A stretch of DNA of 64,000 bases from Nocardia farcinica (GCF_001182745.1 NZ_LN868938.1:1054001-1118000); one strand, 5' to 3'; counted from the stretch's first letter, positions 16,939-25,754 are shown. Numbers and translations: made by a program. The notes: a model not told the origin generated them from the letters alone.

Positions 16939-17841
16939 ATGAAGCTACTTCGCAGAGCTCGCCGGCGGCCGGAGACCGATCCGGGCGAGGTCGCCCTGCA
17001 CGCGCGCAACGTCCGCTTCGACTGGACGGACACGCCGCTGCACTGGATGCCCGCCGAGCCGATCGCCTCGCATCTGATCAACGCGCTCAACCTGCTGCTG
17101 CCCGAGGGTGAACGGATGTTCTGCGCCGCCTACACCGAGGCGCTGCCGCTGGTGCGGGACGAGAAGCTGCGCGAGGCGATGCTCGGCTTCATCGGCCAGG
17201 AATCGATGCACGCCGAGACCCACGACAAGGTGCTGCACGAGGTGCTCGCCGTGCACGGCATCGATCCGGAGCCGTACGTGCTGCAGGCCGAGCACCTGTT
17301 CCGGAAGACGTTGTGGCCCGCCGAAACCGGCGGAACCGCCGGACGGCAGATGATGATCGAACGGCTCGCGGTGATCGCCTGCCTGGAACACTTCTTCGCC
17401 TTCCTGGGCGACTGGGTGCTCAACGCCGACCTGGAGAAGTTCGACGCCGACCCGCGAGTGGCCGATCTGTTCCGCTGGCACGGCGCCGAGGAGGTCGAGC
17501 ACCGGCACGTGGCGCACGACGTGGCCGAGTACTTCGGGGTCGGCTACCTGCGCCGCTCGACGCTGATGCTGCTGGTCTTCCCGATCTTCCTGGCGCTGGT
17601 GCTGCGCGGCACCAAGTTCCTGGTCGCCCAGGACGCCACGTTGCCCGACCTCGGCTACCCCCGGCTGCTGCCCCGTGTCTTCGGCGCGATGTGGCGCGGC
17701 GCGCTCCCCGGCGTGCCCGCGCTGCTGCGGAGCGCCCTGTCCACGCTGCAACCCGGCTACCACCCCGAATCGGTCGGATCGACCGCGCAGGCCGTCGCGT
17801 ACCTCGCCACCTCGCCCGCCGCCCGCGCGGCCGCCTCGTGA
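16939..17841 (+). CDS. PF10118 'metal-dependent hydrolase' with a di-iron carboxylate signature
   Basis: 300 residues. It matches the family named predicted metal-dependent hydrolase (PF10118). The visible ligands, however, are those of a ferritin-like four-helix di-iron site: E58, E88-x-x-H91 (QESMH), E150 (CLEHF) and E185-x-x-H188 (EEVEH). A hydrophobic segment at about 207-224 could anchor it in the membrane. AGGAG lies 6 bases before the ATG. Its stop overlaps the start of a [2Fe-2S] ferredoxin reductase gene by 4 bases (GTGA), so the two are made together. I infer an oxygenase or desaturase with its own reductase rather than a hydrolase. Confidence 0.88.
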   Translation: MKLLRRARRRPETDPGEVALHARNVRFDWTDTPLHWMPAEPIASHLINALNLLLPEGERMFCAAYTEALPLVRDEKLREAMLGFIGQESMHAETHDKVLHEVLAVHGIDPEPYVLQAEHLFRKTLWPAETGGTAGRQMMIERLAVIACLEHFFAFLGDWVLNADLEKFDADPRVADLFRWHGAEEVEHRHVAHDVAEYFGVGYLRRSTLMLLVFPIFLALVLRGTKFLVAQDATLPDLGYPRLLPRVFGAMWRGALPGVPALLRSALSTLQPGYHPESVGSTAQAVAYLATSPAARAAAS

Positions 17842-18932
17842 CCGCCGTCGACCTGCCCGCCGACCTGTACGGGCGACGCGAGCGGGACCGGGCCCTGCGG
17901 GTGTTCGACGCCCTCGCCGGGCTGCGGATGCGGTGGGCGGGCCTGGTGCACCGCCGCCTCCCGGTCTCGACCGTCGACGATCGGCGGCTCGCGCTGGTGG
18001 TGACCGAACGCCGCGTCGAAGCCCGCGACCAGGACGTGGTGAGCCTGCGCCTGGAAGCGCCCGACGGGCGCGACCTGCCGGCCTGGCGCGCCGGCGCCCA
18101 CCTCGATCTGGAACTGCCCTCCGGGCGGATCCGGCAGTACTCGCTGTGTGGCGACCCCGCCGACACCCGCGCCTACCGGATCGCGGTGCGCCGCATCCCC
18201 GACGGTGGCGGCGGATCCGTGGAGGTCCACGACGCGCTCCCGACCGGCACCCCCGTGGTGATCCGCGGCCCGCGCAACGCGTTCCCGTTCGCCGTCCCCG
18301 GCCACGGCTCCCCGGCCATCCATCTGCACTTCGTGGCGGGCGGGATCGGCATCACGCCGATCCTGCCGATGGCGCGCCTGGCGCATCGGCTCGGGGTGGA
18401 CTGGTCGATGGTCTACGTCGGCCGCAGCCGCGACACCATCCCCTTCCTCGACGAGCTCGAGACCTTCGGCGACCGGGTCACCGTCCGCACCGACGACGAG
18501 CACGGCCTGCCCGACGCGGCCGCCCTGCTCGCCGGGGTCTCCATCGGCACCGCCGTCTACTGCTGCGGCCCCGTCCCGATGACCGACACCGTCGCCGCCG
18601 CCGTCCGCGGGATGCGCGGGGTCGAACTGCACTCCGAGCGGTTCACGCCCGCACCGGTCGTGGACGGACGGCCCTTCGAGATCGAACTGGCCGCCACCGG
18701 GGAGGTGCTGCGCGTCGCCGCCGACCAGACCGCGCTGAGCGCCGTGCTGGCGGCCCGCCCCGATCACCCCTACTCGTGCCGGCAGGGCTTCTGCCGCACC
18801 TGCAAGGTCCGCGTGCTCGACGGCGTGGCCGACCATCGCGACAGCGTGCTCGGGCCCGACGAGCGGGCCGCGGGCGTGCTGCTGCCCTGCGTATCCCGCT
18901 GCGACGGTGGACGTCTGGTGCTGGACCTGTAG
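17838..18932 (+). CDS. Flavin/[2Fe-2S] oxidoreductase (phthalate dioxygenase reductase type)
   Basis: 364 residues. An N-terminal FMN-binding barrel is shown by RQYSLCGDP (R-x-Y-S motif), then an NAD-binding lobe with HFVAGGIGITPILPMARLA, YVGRSRDTIPFLDEL and YCCGPVPMTD, and a C-terminal plant-type ferredoxin with CRQGFCRTCKVRVLDG plus a fourth Cys in LLPCVSRC. It carries electrons from NAD(P)H to a partner oxygenase. The GTG start overlaps the stop of the di-iron protein gene, the obvious partner. N-terminal residues 1-45 precede the barrel and are not assigned. Confidence 0.93.
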   Translation: MTAVDLPADLYGRRERDRALRVFDALAGLRMRWAGLVHRRLPVSTVDDRRLALVVTERRVEARDQDVVSLRLEAPDGRDLPAWRAGAHLDLELPSGRIRQYSLCGDPADTRAYRIAVRRIPDGGGGSVEVHDALPTGTPVVIRGPRNAFPFAVPGHGSPAIHLHFVAGGIGITPILPMARLAHRLGVDWSMVYVGRSRDTIPFLDELETFGDRVTVRTDDEHGLPDAAALLAGVSIGTAVYCCGPVPMTDTVAAAVRGMRGVELHSERFTPAPVVDGRPFEIELAATGEVLRVAADQTALSAVLAARPDHPYSCRQGFCRTCKVRVLDGVADHRDSVLGPDERAAGVLLPCVSRCDGGRLVLDL

Positions 18933-18956
18933 CCTCGCGCGGTTTCCGACGAATTC

Positions 18957-18971
18957 ACTACAGAACGTAGT
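18957..18971. promoter_or_regulatory. Small inverted repeat before the membrane protein gene at 19005
   Basis: ACTAC and GTAGT around AGAAC, in an AT-richer stretch 34 bases before the ATG. It resembles short BlaI/MarR-type half-sites, but the assignment is weak. Confidence 0.33.
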
Positions 18972-19004
18972 AGAGGCGCGGGTGATCAACTAGTGTCGGG
19001 TCCC

Positions 19005-19358
19005 ATGGATGTCGTCTACAACCTCGTCGTCGTCACGCACTTCCTCGGCCTGGCCGCGGTCATCGGCGGGTACGCCGCCGGACAGCCGAAGGTGAACGAG
19101 GTGATGGTGTGGGGCGCGCGCGCCCAGATCGTCACCGGCGTGATCCTCGTCGGTATGGCCGAGTCGATCGACTCGCTCGGCAAGGACCCGAACATGACCA
19201 AGATCGGCGTCAAGCTGATCATCGCGCTCGCGGTGGCCGCCTTCGCCGAGATCGGCCGTGCCGACGCCAAGAAGGGCAAGGACGTTCCGTGGATGACCCA
19301 CGCCGCGGGCGGTCTCGCGATCGTCAACGTGCTCGTCGCGGTGCTCTGGACCTCCTGA
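19005..19358 (+). CDS. Small integral membrane protein
   Basis: 117 residues, starting MDVVYNLVVVTHFLGLAAVIGGYAAG; a GTG four codons earlier is an alternative. Four hydrophobic segments at about 3-24, 34-52, 66-84 and 94-114, with short charged loops. It belongs to a common actinobacterial family of small membrane proteins with no assigned function. Possible promoter and small palindrome lie just upstream. It runs towards the convergent SGNH hydrolase gene, with 9 bases between the stops. Confidence 0.8.
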   Translation: MDVVYNLVVVTHFLGLAAVIGGYAAGQPKVNEVMVWGARAQIVTGVILVGMAESIDSLGKDPNMTKIGVKLIIALAVAAFAEIGRADAKKGKDVPWMTHAAGGLAIVNVLVAVLWTS

Positions 19359-19367
19359 CCGGAGAGA

Positions 19368-20150
19368 TCACCGGGTCAGCGGCAGCAACTCGGGACGCTT
19401 GGCCTCGATCCCGGCGCCCGAGGACACCCCGCGCACCCGCCGCGCCACCCACGGCAGCATGTGCTGGGTGGTCCAGCGCAGCTCGGCGGTGAGCGCGGCG
19501 GCCAGATCGCGACGCAGCGGCGGCAGCGGCTCGCGCCACCGCGCGTCGGCGCCCGGCACGCCGAGCACGTCCGCGACCGCGCGCGCCACCAGGTCGTGAC
19601 CGACCGGGCTCAGATGCAGCCGGTCGGCCGACCACACCGCCGGATGCGTGGTCGCCGGTACCGGCTCGAAATCCACCAGCGTCGCGCCGAACCGCGCCGC
19701 CAGCACGCGCATGTCCGCGTTCAGCTGCCGCACCCGCGGCGAGATCGGCCGCACGAACGGTGCGATGGCGCCGATGTCGGGATAGGTGAAGGTCACCACG
19801 TGCGCGCCGGTCGCCCGTAGCGCCCCGAGCATCGCCGCCAGGTCCGCGAGCAGGGCCCGGCGGTCGAACCGCGGCCGGATGACGTCGTTCATCCCGGCCA
19901 TCACACTCACCAGGTCCGGCCGCAGCGCCACCGCGGCATCCAGCTGCTCGGCGCGGATCTGCCCGGCCCGGCGGCCACGGATCGCGAGATTGGCGTAGCG
20001 CAGCCCGGGGGTGGCGGCGGCCACGAACTCGGCGAAGCGGTCCGCCCAGCCGCGATGGCCGCCCGCGCCGTCCGGGTCGCCGATGCCTTCGGTCTGACTG
20101 TCGCCGAGGGCGACGAAACGGGTGTAGCGCGGTTCGGGTCTCGGGTCCAC
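19368..20150 (-). CDS. SGNH/GDSL-family hydrolase
   Basis: 260 residues. Catalytic blocks: GDSQTEG (Ser18, block I), a Gly in the NLAIRGRRAGQ stretch (block II), GMND (block III, Asn oxyanion hole) and DRLHLSPVGH (block V, Asp and His). There is no signal peptide, so it is probably cytoplasmic. It would hydrolyse an ester or thioester; family members include acyl-CoA thioesterases and acetyl esterases. AGGAG lies 6 bases before the GTG start. A single gene, reading away from the acetolactate synthase gene. Confidence 0.9.
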   Translation of the reverse strand: MDPRPEPRYTRFVALGDSQTEGIGDPDGAGGHRGWADRFAEFVAAATPGLRYANLAIRGRRAGQIRAEQLDAAVALRPDLVSVMAGMNDVIRPRFDRRALLADLAAMLGALRATGAHVVTFTYPDIGAIAPFVRPISPRVRQLNADMRVLAARFGATLVDFEPVPATTHPAVWSADRLHLSPVGHDLVARAVADVLGVPGADARWREPLPPLRRDLAAALTAELRWTTQHMLPWVARRVRGVSSGAGIEAKRPELLPLTR

Positions 20151-20265
20151 GGTCGACTCCTGGGTCAGCGATGCGGGGGCATCGTCGAGGCATCACCATC
20201 GTAGGAGTGCCGCCGACACGACGCAGCGCGGGAAAACCCGGATGACGCACGCGCCCGGCGCCCGT

Positions 20266-20522
20266 TAGGATCGGCGACGACGCGAGCCGCATCAGGCCGC
20301 GTGCGACGGTCCGTCCTCACCACGGGAATCCGGACCGGCACGCCGATGTCCCGCGACACACCCACGGCGGAGAGACCCGCCGGAACATGCCGGTGTGTGC
20401 GCCCGGAATCGGCAGTCCGCCCTCGGCGTTCCGGCCTGCCCGCCGGTCGTTGCCGACGACCGGCCGCCGCCGCGCGCCCCCGAGGATCCGCCGTGTCCGC
20501 GGCGCATCAGAAGGAGATTCCC
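20266..20522 (+). promoter_or_regulatory. Possible -10 element and long leader of the acetolactate synthase gene
   Basis: TAGGAT at 20266-20271 is the best -10 match in the 372-base gap before the GTG at 20523. If used, the mRNA leader is about 245 bases. I looked for a leader peptide rich in Val, Leu or Ile codons and did not find a convincing one. The reading frame of the gene stays open through the leader, with low-complexity Arg/Pro-rich translation unlike a protein. Confidence 0.3.
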
Positions 20523-22358
20523 GTGACCCCCGCCGCCCCGCCGTCCGCCCGCCCCGAAACACCCTGCCCGCCGCCGGTTTCCCCGCCCCGCACCGAACGG
20601 CTGACCGGCGCGCAGGCCGTGGTGCGCTCGCTCGAAGAACTCGGTGTCGAGGTCGTCTTCGGCATCCCCGGCGGCGCGATCCTGCCGGTCTACGATCCGC
20701 TGCTGGACTCGCGCCGGATCCGGCACGTGCTGGTGCGCCACGAACAGGGCGCGGGCCACGCCGCCACCGGCTACGCCCAGGCCACCGGCCGCGTCGGCGT
20801 CTGCCTGGCCACCTCGGGCCCCGGCGCCACCAACCTGGTGACGCCGCTGGCCGACGCCCACGCCGACTCGGTGCCGGTCGTGGCCATCACCGGCCAGGTG
20901 CCGTTGCCGATGATGGGCACCGACGCCTTCCAGGAAGCCGACATCACCGGTATCGTCGCGCCGATCACCAAGCACACCGCGCTCGTCACCCATGCCGCCG
21001 ACATCCCGCGGGTGCTCGCCGAGGCCTTCCACCTGGCGGCGTCCGGCCGCCCCGGCGCGGTGCTCGTCGACATCCCCAAGGACGTGCTGCGCGCCACCAC
21101 CCTCTTCACCTGGCCGCCCCGGCTCGACCTGCCCGGCTATCGGCCGGTGACCGAACCGAACGCCCGCCAGATCCGCGCCGCGCTGGCCCTGATCGCCCGC
21201 GCGCAGGCACCGGTGCTCTACGTCGGCGGCGGTGTGATCAAAGCGAACGCGAGCAGGCGGCTGCGCGCCTTCGCCGAGGCGACCGGCATCCCCGTCGTCA
21301 CCACGCTGATGGCCAGGGGCGCGTTCCCGGACAGCCACCGGCAGCATCTCGGCATGCCCGGCATGCACGGCACCGTCGCGGCGGTGGGCGCGCTGCAGAA
21401 GAGCGACCTGGTCATCGCGCTCGGCGCCCGCTTCGACGACCGGGTGACCGGAGACCCGGCCTCCTTCGCCCCGCACGCCGCTGTGGTGCACGCCGACATC
21501 GACCCGGCCGAGATCGGCAAGATCCGGCATGCGGAGGTGCCCATCGTCGGCGACTGCGACGCCGTCCTCGCCGCGCTGCTGGCGGCACTGCCCGACGTGC
21601 CGCGCCCGGACCTGACCGCGTGGTGGGCCGAACTGGACCGGCTGCGGCGCACCTACCCGCTGGGCTTCGACCGGCCCGCCGACGGAGCGCTGGCCCCGCA
21701 GCACGTCATCCGTGCGCTGGGCCGCGCGGCCGGGCCGGAGGCGGTCTACTGTGCGGGCGTCGGGCAGCATCAGATGTGGGCGGCGCAGTTCCTGGAGTTC
21801 GAAACCCCGCGCAGCTGGCTCAATTCCGGTGGCATGGGCACGATGGGCTACGCCGTCCCCGCCGCGCTCGGCGCCAAGCTCGGCAGGCCGGAGGCGGAGG
21901 TCTGGGCCATCGACGGCGACGGTTGCTTCCAGATGACCAATCAGGAACTGGCGACCGCCGCGATCGAGGGCATCCCGATCAAGGTCGCGGTGATCGACAA
22001 CGGTCATCTCGGCATGATCCGGCAGTGGCAGCACCTGTTCTACGACGAGCGGTACTCCCAGAGCGAGCTGGCCACCCACTCCCGGCGGGTGCCCGACTTC
22101 GCGCTGCTGGCCGAGGCATTGGGGTGCGTGGGCCTGCGGTGCGAGCGCGAGGCCGACGTGGACGCGGTGATCGCGGCGGCCCGTGCCGTGCGGGACCGGC
22201 CGGTCGTCATCGATTTCGTCGTCGGCGCGGACGCGCAGGTGTGGCCGATGATCGAGGCCGGCGCGGGCAACGACCTGATCATGGCGGCCCGTGACCTGCG
22301 CCCGCTGTTCGACGACAGCGAGGATCCCGGCCCACCGCAGGCGCCCGCGCGCGGGTGA
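20523..22358 (+). CDS. ilvB: Acetolactate synthase large subunit, orphan
   Basis: 611 residues. The three thiamine-enzyme domains are complete: [14 protein letters not shown] and catalytic Glu74 ([15 protein letters not shown]), the central domain with [15 protein letters not shown], and the ThDP motif [15 protein letters not shown] to [12 protein letters not shown]. It condenses two pyruvates, or pyruvate and 2-oxobutyrate, in branched-chain amino acid synthesis. GAAGGAG precedes the GTG by 7 bases. No small subunit (ilvN) or ilvC follows, unlike the usual operon, so this is likely a second, stand-alone copy or a paralogue for another 2-oxoacid reaction. Confidence 0.92.
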   Translation: MTPAAPPSARPETPCPPPVSPPRTERLTGAQAVVRSLEELGVEVVFGIPGGAILPVYDPLLDSRRIRHVLVRHEQGAGHAATGYAQATGRVGVCLATSGPGATNLVTPLADAHADSVPVVAITGQVPLPMMGTDAFQEADITGIVAPITKHTALVTHAADIPRVLAEAFHLAASGRPGAVLVDIPKDVLRATTLFTWPPRLDLPGYRPVTEPNARQIRAALALIARAQAPVLYVGGGVIKANASRRLRAFAEATGIPVVTTLMARGAFPDSHRQHLGMPGMHGTVAAVGALQKSDLVIALGARFDDRVTGDPASFAPHAAVVHADIDPAEIGKIRHAEVPIVGDCDAVLAALLAALPDVPRPDLTAWWAELDRLRRTYPLGFDRPADGALAPQHVIRALGRAAGPEAVYCAGVGQHQMWAAQFLEFETPRSWLNSGGMGTMGYAVPAALGAKLGRPEAEVWAIDGDGCFQMTNQELATAAIEGIPIKVAVIDNGHLGMIRQWQHLFYDERYSQSELATHSRRVPDFALLAEALGCVGLRCEREADVDAVIAAARAVRDRPVVIDFVVGADAQVWPMIEAGAGNDLIMAARDLRPLFDDSEDPGPPQAPARG

Positions 22359-22395
22359 GGCGGACCCTGGAGGAGGCAGGTCCGGGGGAGGGGGC

Positions 22396-23004
22396 TCAGC
22401 CGCCGCGCGCGTTGTAGACGGTGAGGCCGCGCTCGACCGCCAGCCGGCCGAATTCGGCGAACACGTCGAGCGCCTGCTCGCGCAGCACCCCCACCACCAC
22501 CTCGATGCCGCGGCGGCGCAGCTGCGCGGCCCAGTCCTCGCGCATCGGCCCCTCGTCGAAGCCGGTGAGCTGCTCCACTTCCGGGCCCTCGCCGGCCACC
22601 ACGAGCCGCTTCACCCCGGACCACAGCACCGCGCCGTAGCACTGCGCGCACGGCCGCCAGTTCACCACGAGTTCGCGCTGGGGTGCGTCCGCGGCGCCGA
22701 GATCCCAGGCGCGGACCCGGGTCTGGGCCAGCGACAGCGCGGTGACCTCGGCGTGCGCGACCGAGAGTCCGCTCGACAGCACCAGATTCACCCCCGCCGA
22801 CACCACCTCGCCGCTGCGGGAATCCACGACCAGCGCCGCGAACGGCCCGCCCGCCCCCTCGCGCGGGTTGCGCGCGGCCAGCCGGTGCACCAGGGCCATG
22901 CGCTCGGCGTCCGTGGGCAGGACGGCGGGGGAGTCGGCCAGCTCGTCGAACACCCAGTGGGGGAGGGTGGCTCCGTAGGAGCGCGGCATGCGCGTCACGT
23001 CCAC
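22396..23004 (-). CDS. Cytidine/guanine deaminase-like nucleoside deaminase
   Basis: 202 residues. The zinc deaminase motifs are HAEV (H84, E86) and PCAQC (C119, C122). The fold order and the G-F-A-A-L-V-V strand fit the CDA superfamily, nearer the guanine deaminase/tRNA adenosine deaminase branch; the substrate is not certain. AAGGG lies before the GTG start at 23004; an ATG five codons in is possible. It ends 37 bases from the convergent acetolactate synthase gene. An inverted repeat at 23123 lies in its upstream region. Confidence 0.87.
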   Translation of the reverse strand: MDVTRMPRSYGATLPHWVFDELADSPAVLPTDAERMALVHRLAARNPREGAGGPFAALVVDSRSGEVVSAGVNLVLSSGLSVAHAEVTALSLAQTRVRAWDLGAADAPQRELVVNWRPCAQCYGAVLWSGVKRLVVAGEGPEVEQLTGFDEGPMREDWAAQLRRRGIEVVVGVLREQALDVFAEFGRLAVERGLTVYNARGG

Positions 23005-23122
23005 GGCGGTGATCCCTTCTCGTCGGCGGGCCGGTGGCCCTGACCGGAAACCTAGGCGAATTCGGTTGCAGAGCGGTTACTGGCGCACGTCTCCGGCATG
23101 TCGTGGATTGTGGTGGCGCTAT

Positions 23123-23152
23123 GGAGATATTGCGATCTGAACATGTATCTCC
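23123..23152. promoter_or_regulatory. Inverted repeat GGAGATA-N16-TATCTCC
   Basis: Two perfect 7-base arms separated by 16 bases, in an AT-richer 216-base gap between the deaminase start and the end of the LOG-family gene. A candidate operator for the deaminase; nothing else is seen in this gap. Confidence 0.4.
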
Positions 23153-23220
23153 CTGTCGTCTCGACGCAATGTCACCTCGGAGCCGACTCGGAAAAGCAGC
23201 AGGGACGGCCGGGGCCCGGC

Positions 23221-23721
23221 TCAGCCGAGGTTCGCGAGGGCCAGCTCGACTGCCTCGGCGGGGGAGTGGGCGATGTGGCCCGTGTCGAGTGGGTGGCCGT
23301 CGGCATCGAGGAGTCGCCAGCCGTGCAGGGAGACGACGGGGATGTCGCCGCGGTGGTGGGCGAGGGCCAGTTCGGAGAGCGTGCCCCAGGAGCCGCCGAC
23401 CACGACGACCGCGTCGGCCGAGCGGACCAGGAAGGCGTTGCGCGCCTCGCCCATGTCGGTGTACAGCACCGCGGACAGGCCGGGGCAGGCGGCGGTGCGG
23501 TCGGCGTCGGGGCGCACGCCGATGACGAGTCCGCCCGCGGCGGCGGCCCCGTCGGCGACCGCGGCCATCACGCCGGTGCCGCCGCCGCACAGCACCACGG
23601 CGCCGGCGCGAGCGAGTAGGCGGCCGATCTCGCGGGCGTCGGCGGCCTCGGTGGCGGAGCAGTCCCGCGGTCCGCAGACGGCGACCTGGACGGGCCGCCG
23701 GGTCGATGGGCGCTCGATCAT
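23221..23721 (-). CDS. TIGR00725/LOG-like nucleotide-binding protein
   Basis: 166 residues from the ATG at 23721; the open frame extends 30 codons further to an ATG at 23811 with a Cys-rich stretch that does not look like this family. Rossmann-like features: CGGGTGVMAAVADGAAAAGG and VVVGGSWGTLSELALAHHRG, matching the nucleotide-binding family often called LOG-like or TIGR00725. Relatives include cytokinin-activating phosphoribohydrolases, but this short form has no proven activity. It starts 116 bases downstream of the end of the DUF72 gene region and runs with it. Confidence 0.82.
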   Translation of the reverse strand: MIERPSTRRPVQVAVCGPRDCSATEAADAREIGRLLARAGAVVLCGGGTGVMAAVADGAAAAGGLVIGVRPDADRTAACPGLSAVLYTDMGEARNAFLVRSADAVVVVGGSWGTLSELALAHHRGDIPVVSLHGWRLLDADGHPLDTGHIAHSPAEAVELALANLG

Positions 23722-23836
23722 CGCGACCGCCGCGTCGGTGTCGGCCGGGTGCGGTGAAGCGAATCCGGCCGCGCCGGAACGGCAGTCGCGGCACCGTTGC
23801 ATCGAGTGCAAGGATGCGTGATGAGCACGCGCGAGC

Positions 23837-24646
23837 TCATCGGTCGACCCTTTCCCGCAGCGCGAGGGCGTCCCGGGGCGCCATCACCTTGGCGTCGTTG
23901 TCGAAGTACACGTACACGTCGCCGGTACGCGCCCACCGCCGAATCTTGCTCGCCCACATGTCCAGTCCCTCGTCGGTGTACCCGCTGACGTAGAGCTCGT
24001 CGTGCCCGTGCAGGCGGATGTAGACGAAATCGGTGGTGACCTCCTCGATCAGCGGGTACTTGCCGGCCGCGTCGGCGATCACCAGGGCGATGTCGTTGGC
24101 GCGCAGCAGGTCGGTGAACTCCGGTGTCAGGAAGCTCGGGTGCCGGATCTCGAGCGCGTGCCGGATCGGCCGGTCGGCGTCGACGGTGGTGTGCGGCTCC
24201 CGGACGCGGTGGTCGTGCCCCGCGGCGATCTCGGCGGCCCGCGCGGTGGTGCTCGGCAGCCGGTCGAAGAACGCGGCCAGCACGTCGGGGTCGTAGCGGA
24301 ACGTGGGCGGCAGCTGCCAGAGGATGGGCCCGAGTTTGGGGCCGAGGGCGAGGACGCCGGAGGCGAGGAAGTTGGCCAGGGACTCGTCGCCGTCGCGCAG
24401 CCGCTTCATGTGCGTGATGAATCTGCTGCCCTTGACGGCGAAGACGAAGCCGGGCGGTGTCTGCGCCGCCCAGTTCAGATAGCTCGACGGTCGCTGTAGC
24501 GAGTAGAACGACCCGTTGATCTCCACGCTGGTCAGCTGCTCGGCGAGGTACGCCAACTCCCGCCGGTGCGGCAGGCCCGGCGGGTAGAACACGCCCCGCC
24601 ACGGTGGATACCGCCAGCCCGATGTCCCGATCCGGATCTCGCCCAT
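23837..24646 (-). CDS. DUF72 family protein
   Basis: 269 residues, starting MGEIRIGTSGWRYPPWRGVFYP, the characteristic DUF72 opening. The TIM-barrel-like core shows VEINGSFYSLQRPSSYLNWA, FVFAVKGSRFITHMKRL, LEIRHPSFL and FVYIRLHGHDELYVSGYTDEGLDMWASKI. The family is broad and unassigned; conserved acidic and aromatic residues suggest an enzyme or nucleic-acid related role. GGAGG is placed 1 to 5 bases before the ATG at 24646; the open frame extends upstream through the tandem repeat but that part is not protein-like. Confidence 0.92.
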   Translation of the reverse strand: MGEIRIGTSGWRYPPWRGVFYPPGLPHRRELAYLAEQLTSVEINGSFYSLQRPSSYLNWAAQTPPGFVFAVKGSRFITHMKRLRDGDESLANFLASGVLALGPKLGPILWQLPPTFRYDPDVLAAFFDRLPSTTARAAEIAAGHDHRVREPHTTVDADRPIRHALEIRHPSFLTPEFTDLLRANDIALVIADAAGKYPLIEEVTTDFVYIRLHGHDELYVSGYTDEGLDMWASKIRRWARTGDVYVYFDNDAKVMAPRDALALRERVDR

Positions 24647-24874
24647 GCCTCCATCGTCGCAGTCGCGGCCGGTCCTCGGTGGGACGCGGGCGGTTCGCCA
24701 CCGGTCCGATGCGGGCGCGGGGGCGGTGGGTCGTAGACTCACCTCGCTCCTGCCGCCCGGGTGCGGAATCACCGTCATGCGATCGAGATGTAGTTGAAGG
24801 GTTGACGATGGTTCGGGTCGGGTACGAAGAGGACGGTTGCTGTTCGGAATCACAGAAGTTCGTGGAGGATCACA

Positions 24875-25036
24875 ATGCCGAAGGTCGATGCCGTGCGGCT
24901 GTCGAGTGAGCTGGGCATCGATTTGCCGCAGGCCATGTTGCGGCTGCGGCGCGAGCGCCACCCCGGCGAGACCGAGCACGACACGTGCCTGCGTCTCATC
25001 GCCGAGGAATTCCGGCGCCGCAAGCACGGCGCCTGA
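24875..25036 (+). CDS. Small hypothetical protein, 53 residues
   Basis: ATG to TGA, 54 codons, below the usual ORF cut-off. It begins [17 protein letters not shown] and ends EFRRRKHGA; charged and helical, with R/E-rich C-terminal half ([23 protein letters not shown] interrupted by one Cys). GTGGAGG lies 6 bases before the ATG, a strong ribosome site. I recognise no family; the look is of a small DNA- or protein-binding helix bundle. Its stop codon lies inside the first unit of a 75-bp tandem repeat that follows. Confidence 0.7.
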   Translation: MPKVDAVRLSSELGIDLPQAMLRLRRERHPGETEHDTCLRLIAEEFRRRKHGA

Positions 25037-25310
25037 GTGGTGCGCCCGGAGGCGGTAACGGAGCGTTTCCACGGAGGGCGTGCCGCGCGGGCGCTGTCGG
25101 ACCGAGCCTGAGTGGTGCGCCCGGAGGCGGCAGCGGAGCGTTTCCACGGAGGGCGTGCCGCGCGGGCGCTGTCGGACCGAGCCTGAGCGGTGCGCCCGGA
25201 GGCGGCAGCGGAGCGTTTCCACGGAGGGCGTGCCGCGCAGGCGCTGTCGGACCGAGCCTGAGCGGTGCGCCCGGAGGCGGCAGCGGAGCGTTTCCACGGA
25301 GGGCGTGCCG
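25031..25310. repeat. 75-bp tandem repeat, 3.7 copies plus a degenerate fragment
   Basis: Units begin at 25031, 25106, 25181 and 25256 with GCCTGAG; the fourth stops at 25310 and a diverged piece (about 25311-25338) resembles the unit middle. Copies differ at only a few bases. Each 75-base unit is 25 codons and, in the frame of the 53-codon gene, contains one TGA followed at once or one codon later by GTG, encoding a 24-residue peptide ([20 protein letters not shown] and a four-residue tail). It fills the gap before the convergent gene at 25332. Confidence 0.93.
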
Positions 25311-25331
25311 GGAGCGGGTAGCGCAGCGTTC

Positions 25332-25754
25332 TCACGGGTCGATGCGGTCGAGCGTGTCCAGGACCGTCGCGCGGCCCGGTAGGCGCAGCGGGCCGGGTTC
25401 GGGTTCGCAGGCCCAGCCGAAGCCGCCGTCGCCGACGGGCAGGAGCACCCGTCGGCCCGGCGCGCGCAGCGCGACGCCGCGTCGGCGCAGGCGTCGGCGC
25501 CGCTCGTGGTCCACCGGCCCGGTCCGGTGGACGAGGAACGTCCAGACCGTTCCGCGCGGATTCGTGATCACCGGCGCCGGCCGGTCGGGGAGGGCGTCGA
25601 GGACGCGGGCGGCCAGCGGCGCGGGCACGTCCAGCGCGGTGATGCGGGCGTCGCAGACCACGGTCGGCCGATGGGCGTCGAGGCGGACGGGCAGTCCGTA
25701 GCGTGCCCGCAGCAGGTGGGCGACGTCGTATGGGGTGCAACACGATTCGAACAT
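25332..25754 (-). CDS. Hypothetical protein, 140 residues
   Basis: Arg/Pro-rich soluble protein beginning MFESCCTPYDVAHLLRAR. The middle (ITALDVPAPLAARVLDALP, then TVWTFLVHRTGPVD) and end (VLLPVGDGGFGWACEPEPG) resemble short actinobacterial proteins related to the N-terminal part of bifunctional primase/polymerase-like proteins; this is a weak match by eye. No catalytic acidic triad is apparent. GAGG lies 7 bases before the ATG. Its 3' end touches the degenerate end of the tandem repeat. Confidence 0.68.
   Translation of the reverse strand: MFESCCTPYDVAHLLRARYGLPVRLDAHRPTVVCDARITALDVPAPLAARVLDALPDRPAPVITNPRGTVWTFLVHRTGPVDHERRRRLRRRGVALRAPGRRVLLPVGDGGFGWACEPEPGPLRLPGRATVLDTLDRIDP

Noticed and set aside
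20346..20522. N-terminal extension of the acetolactate synthase from an upstream ATG
   Set aside because: The extra residues are Arg/Pro/Cys-rich and unlike the family, while GTG 20523 has an ideal ribosome site.
24808..24912. 35-codon frame starting ATGGTTCGG before the 53-codon gene
   Set aside because: It overlaps the better-supported 53-codon gene in another frame and lacks a good ribosome site.
25031..25310. CRISPR array
   Set aside because: The 75-bp units are directly adjacent without unique spacers, and no cas genes are present.
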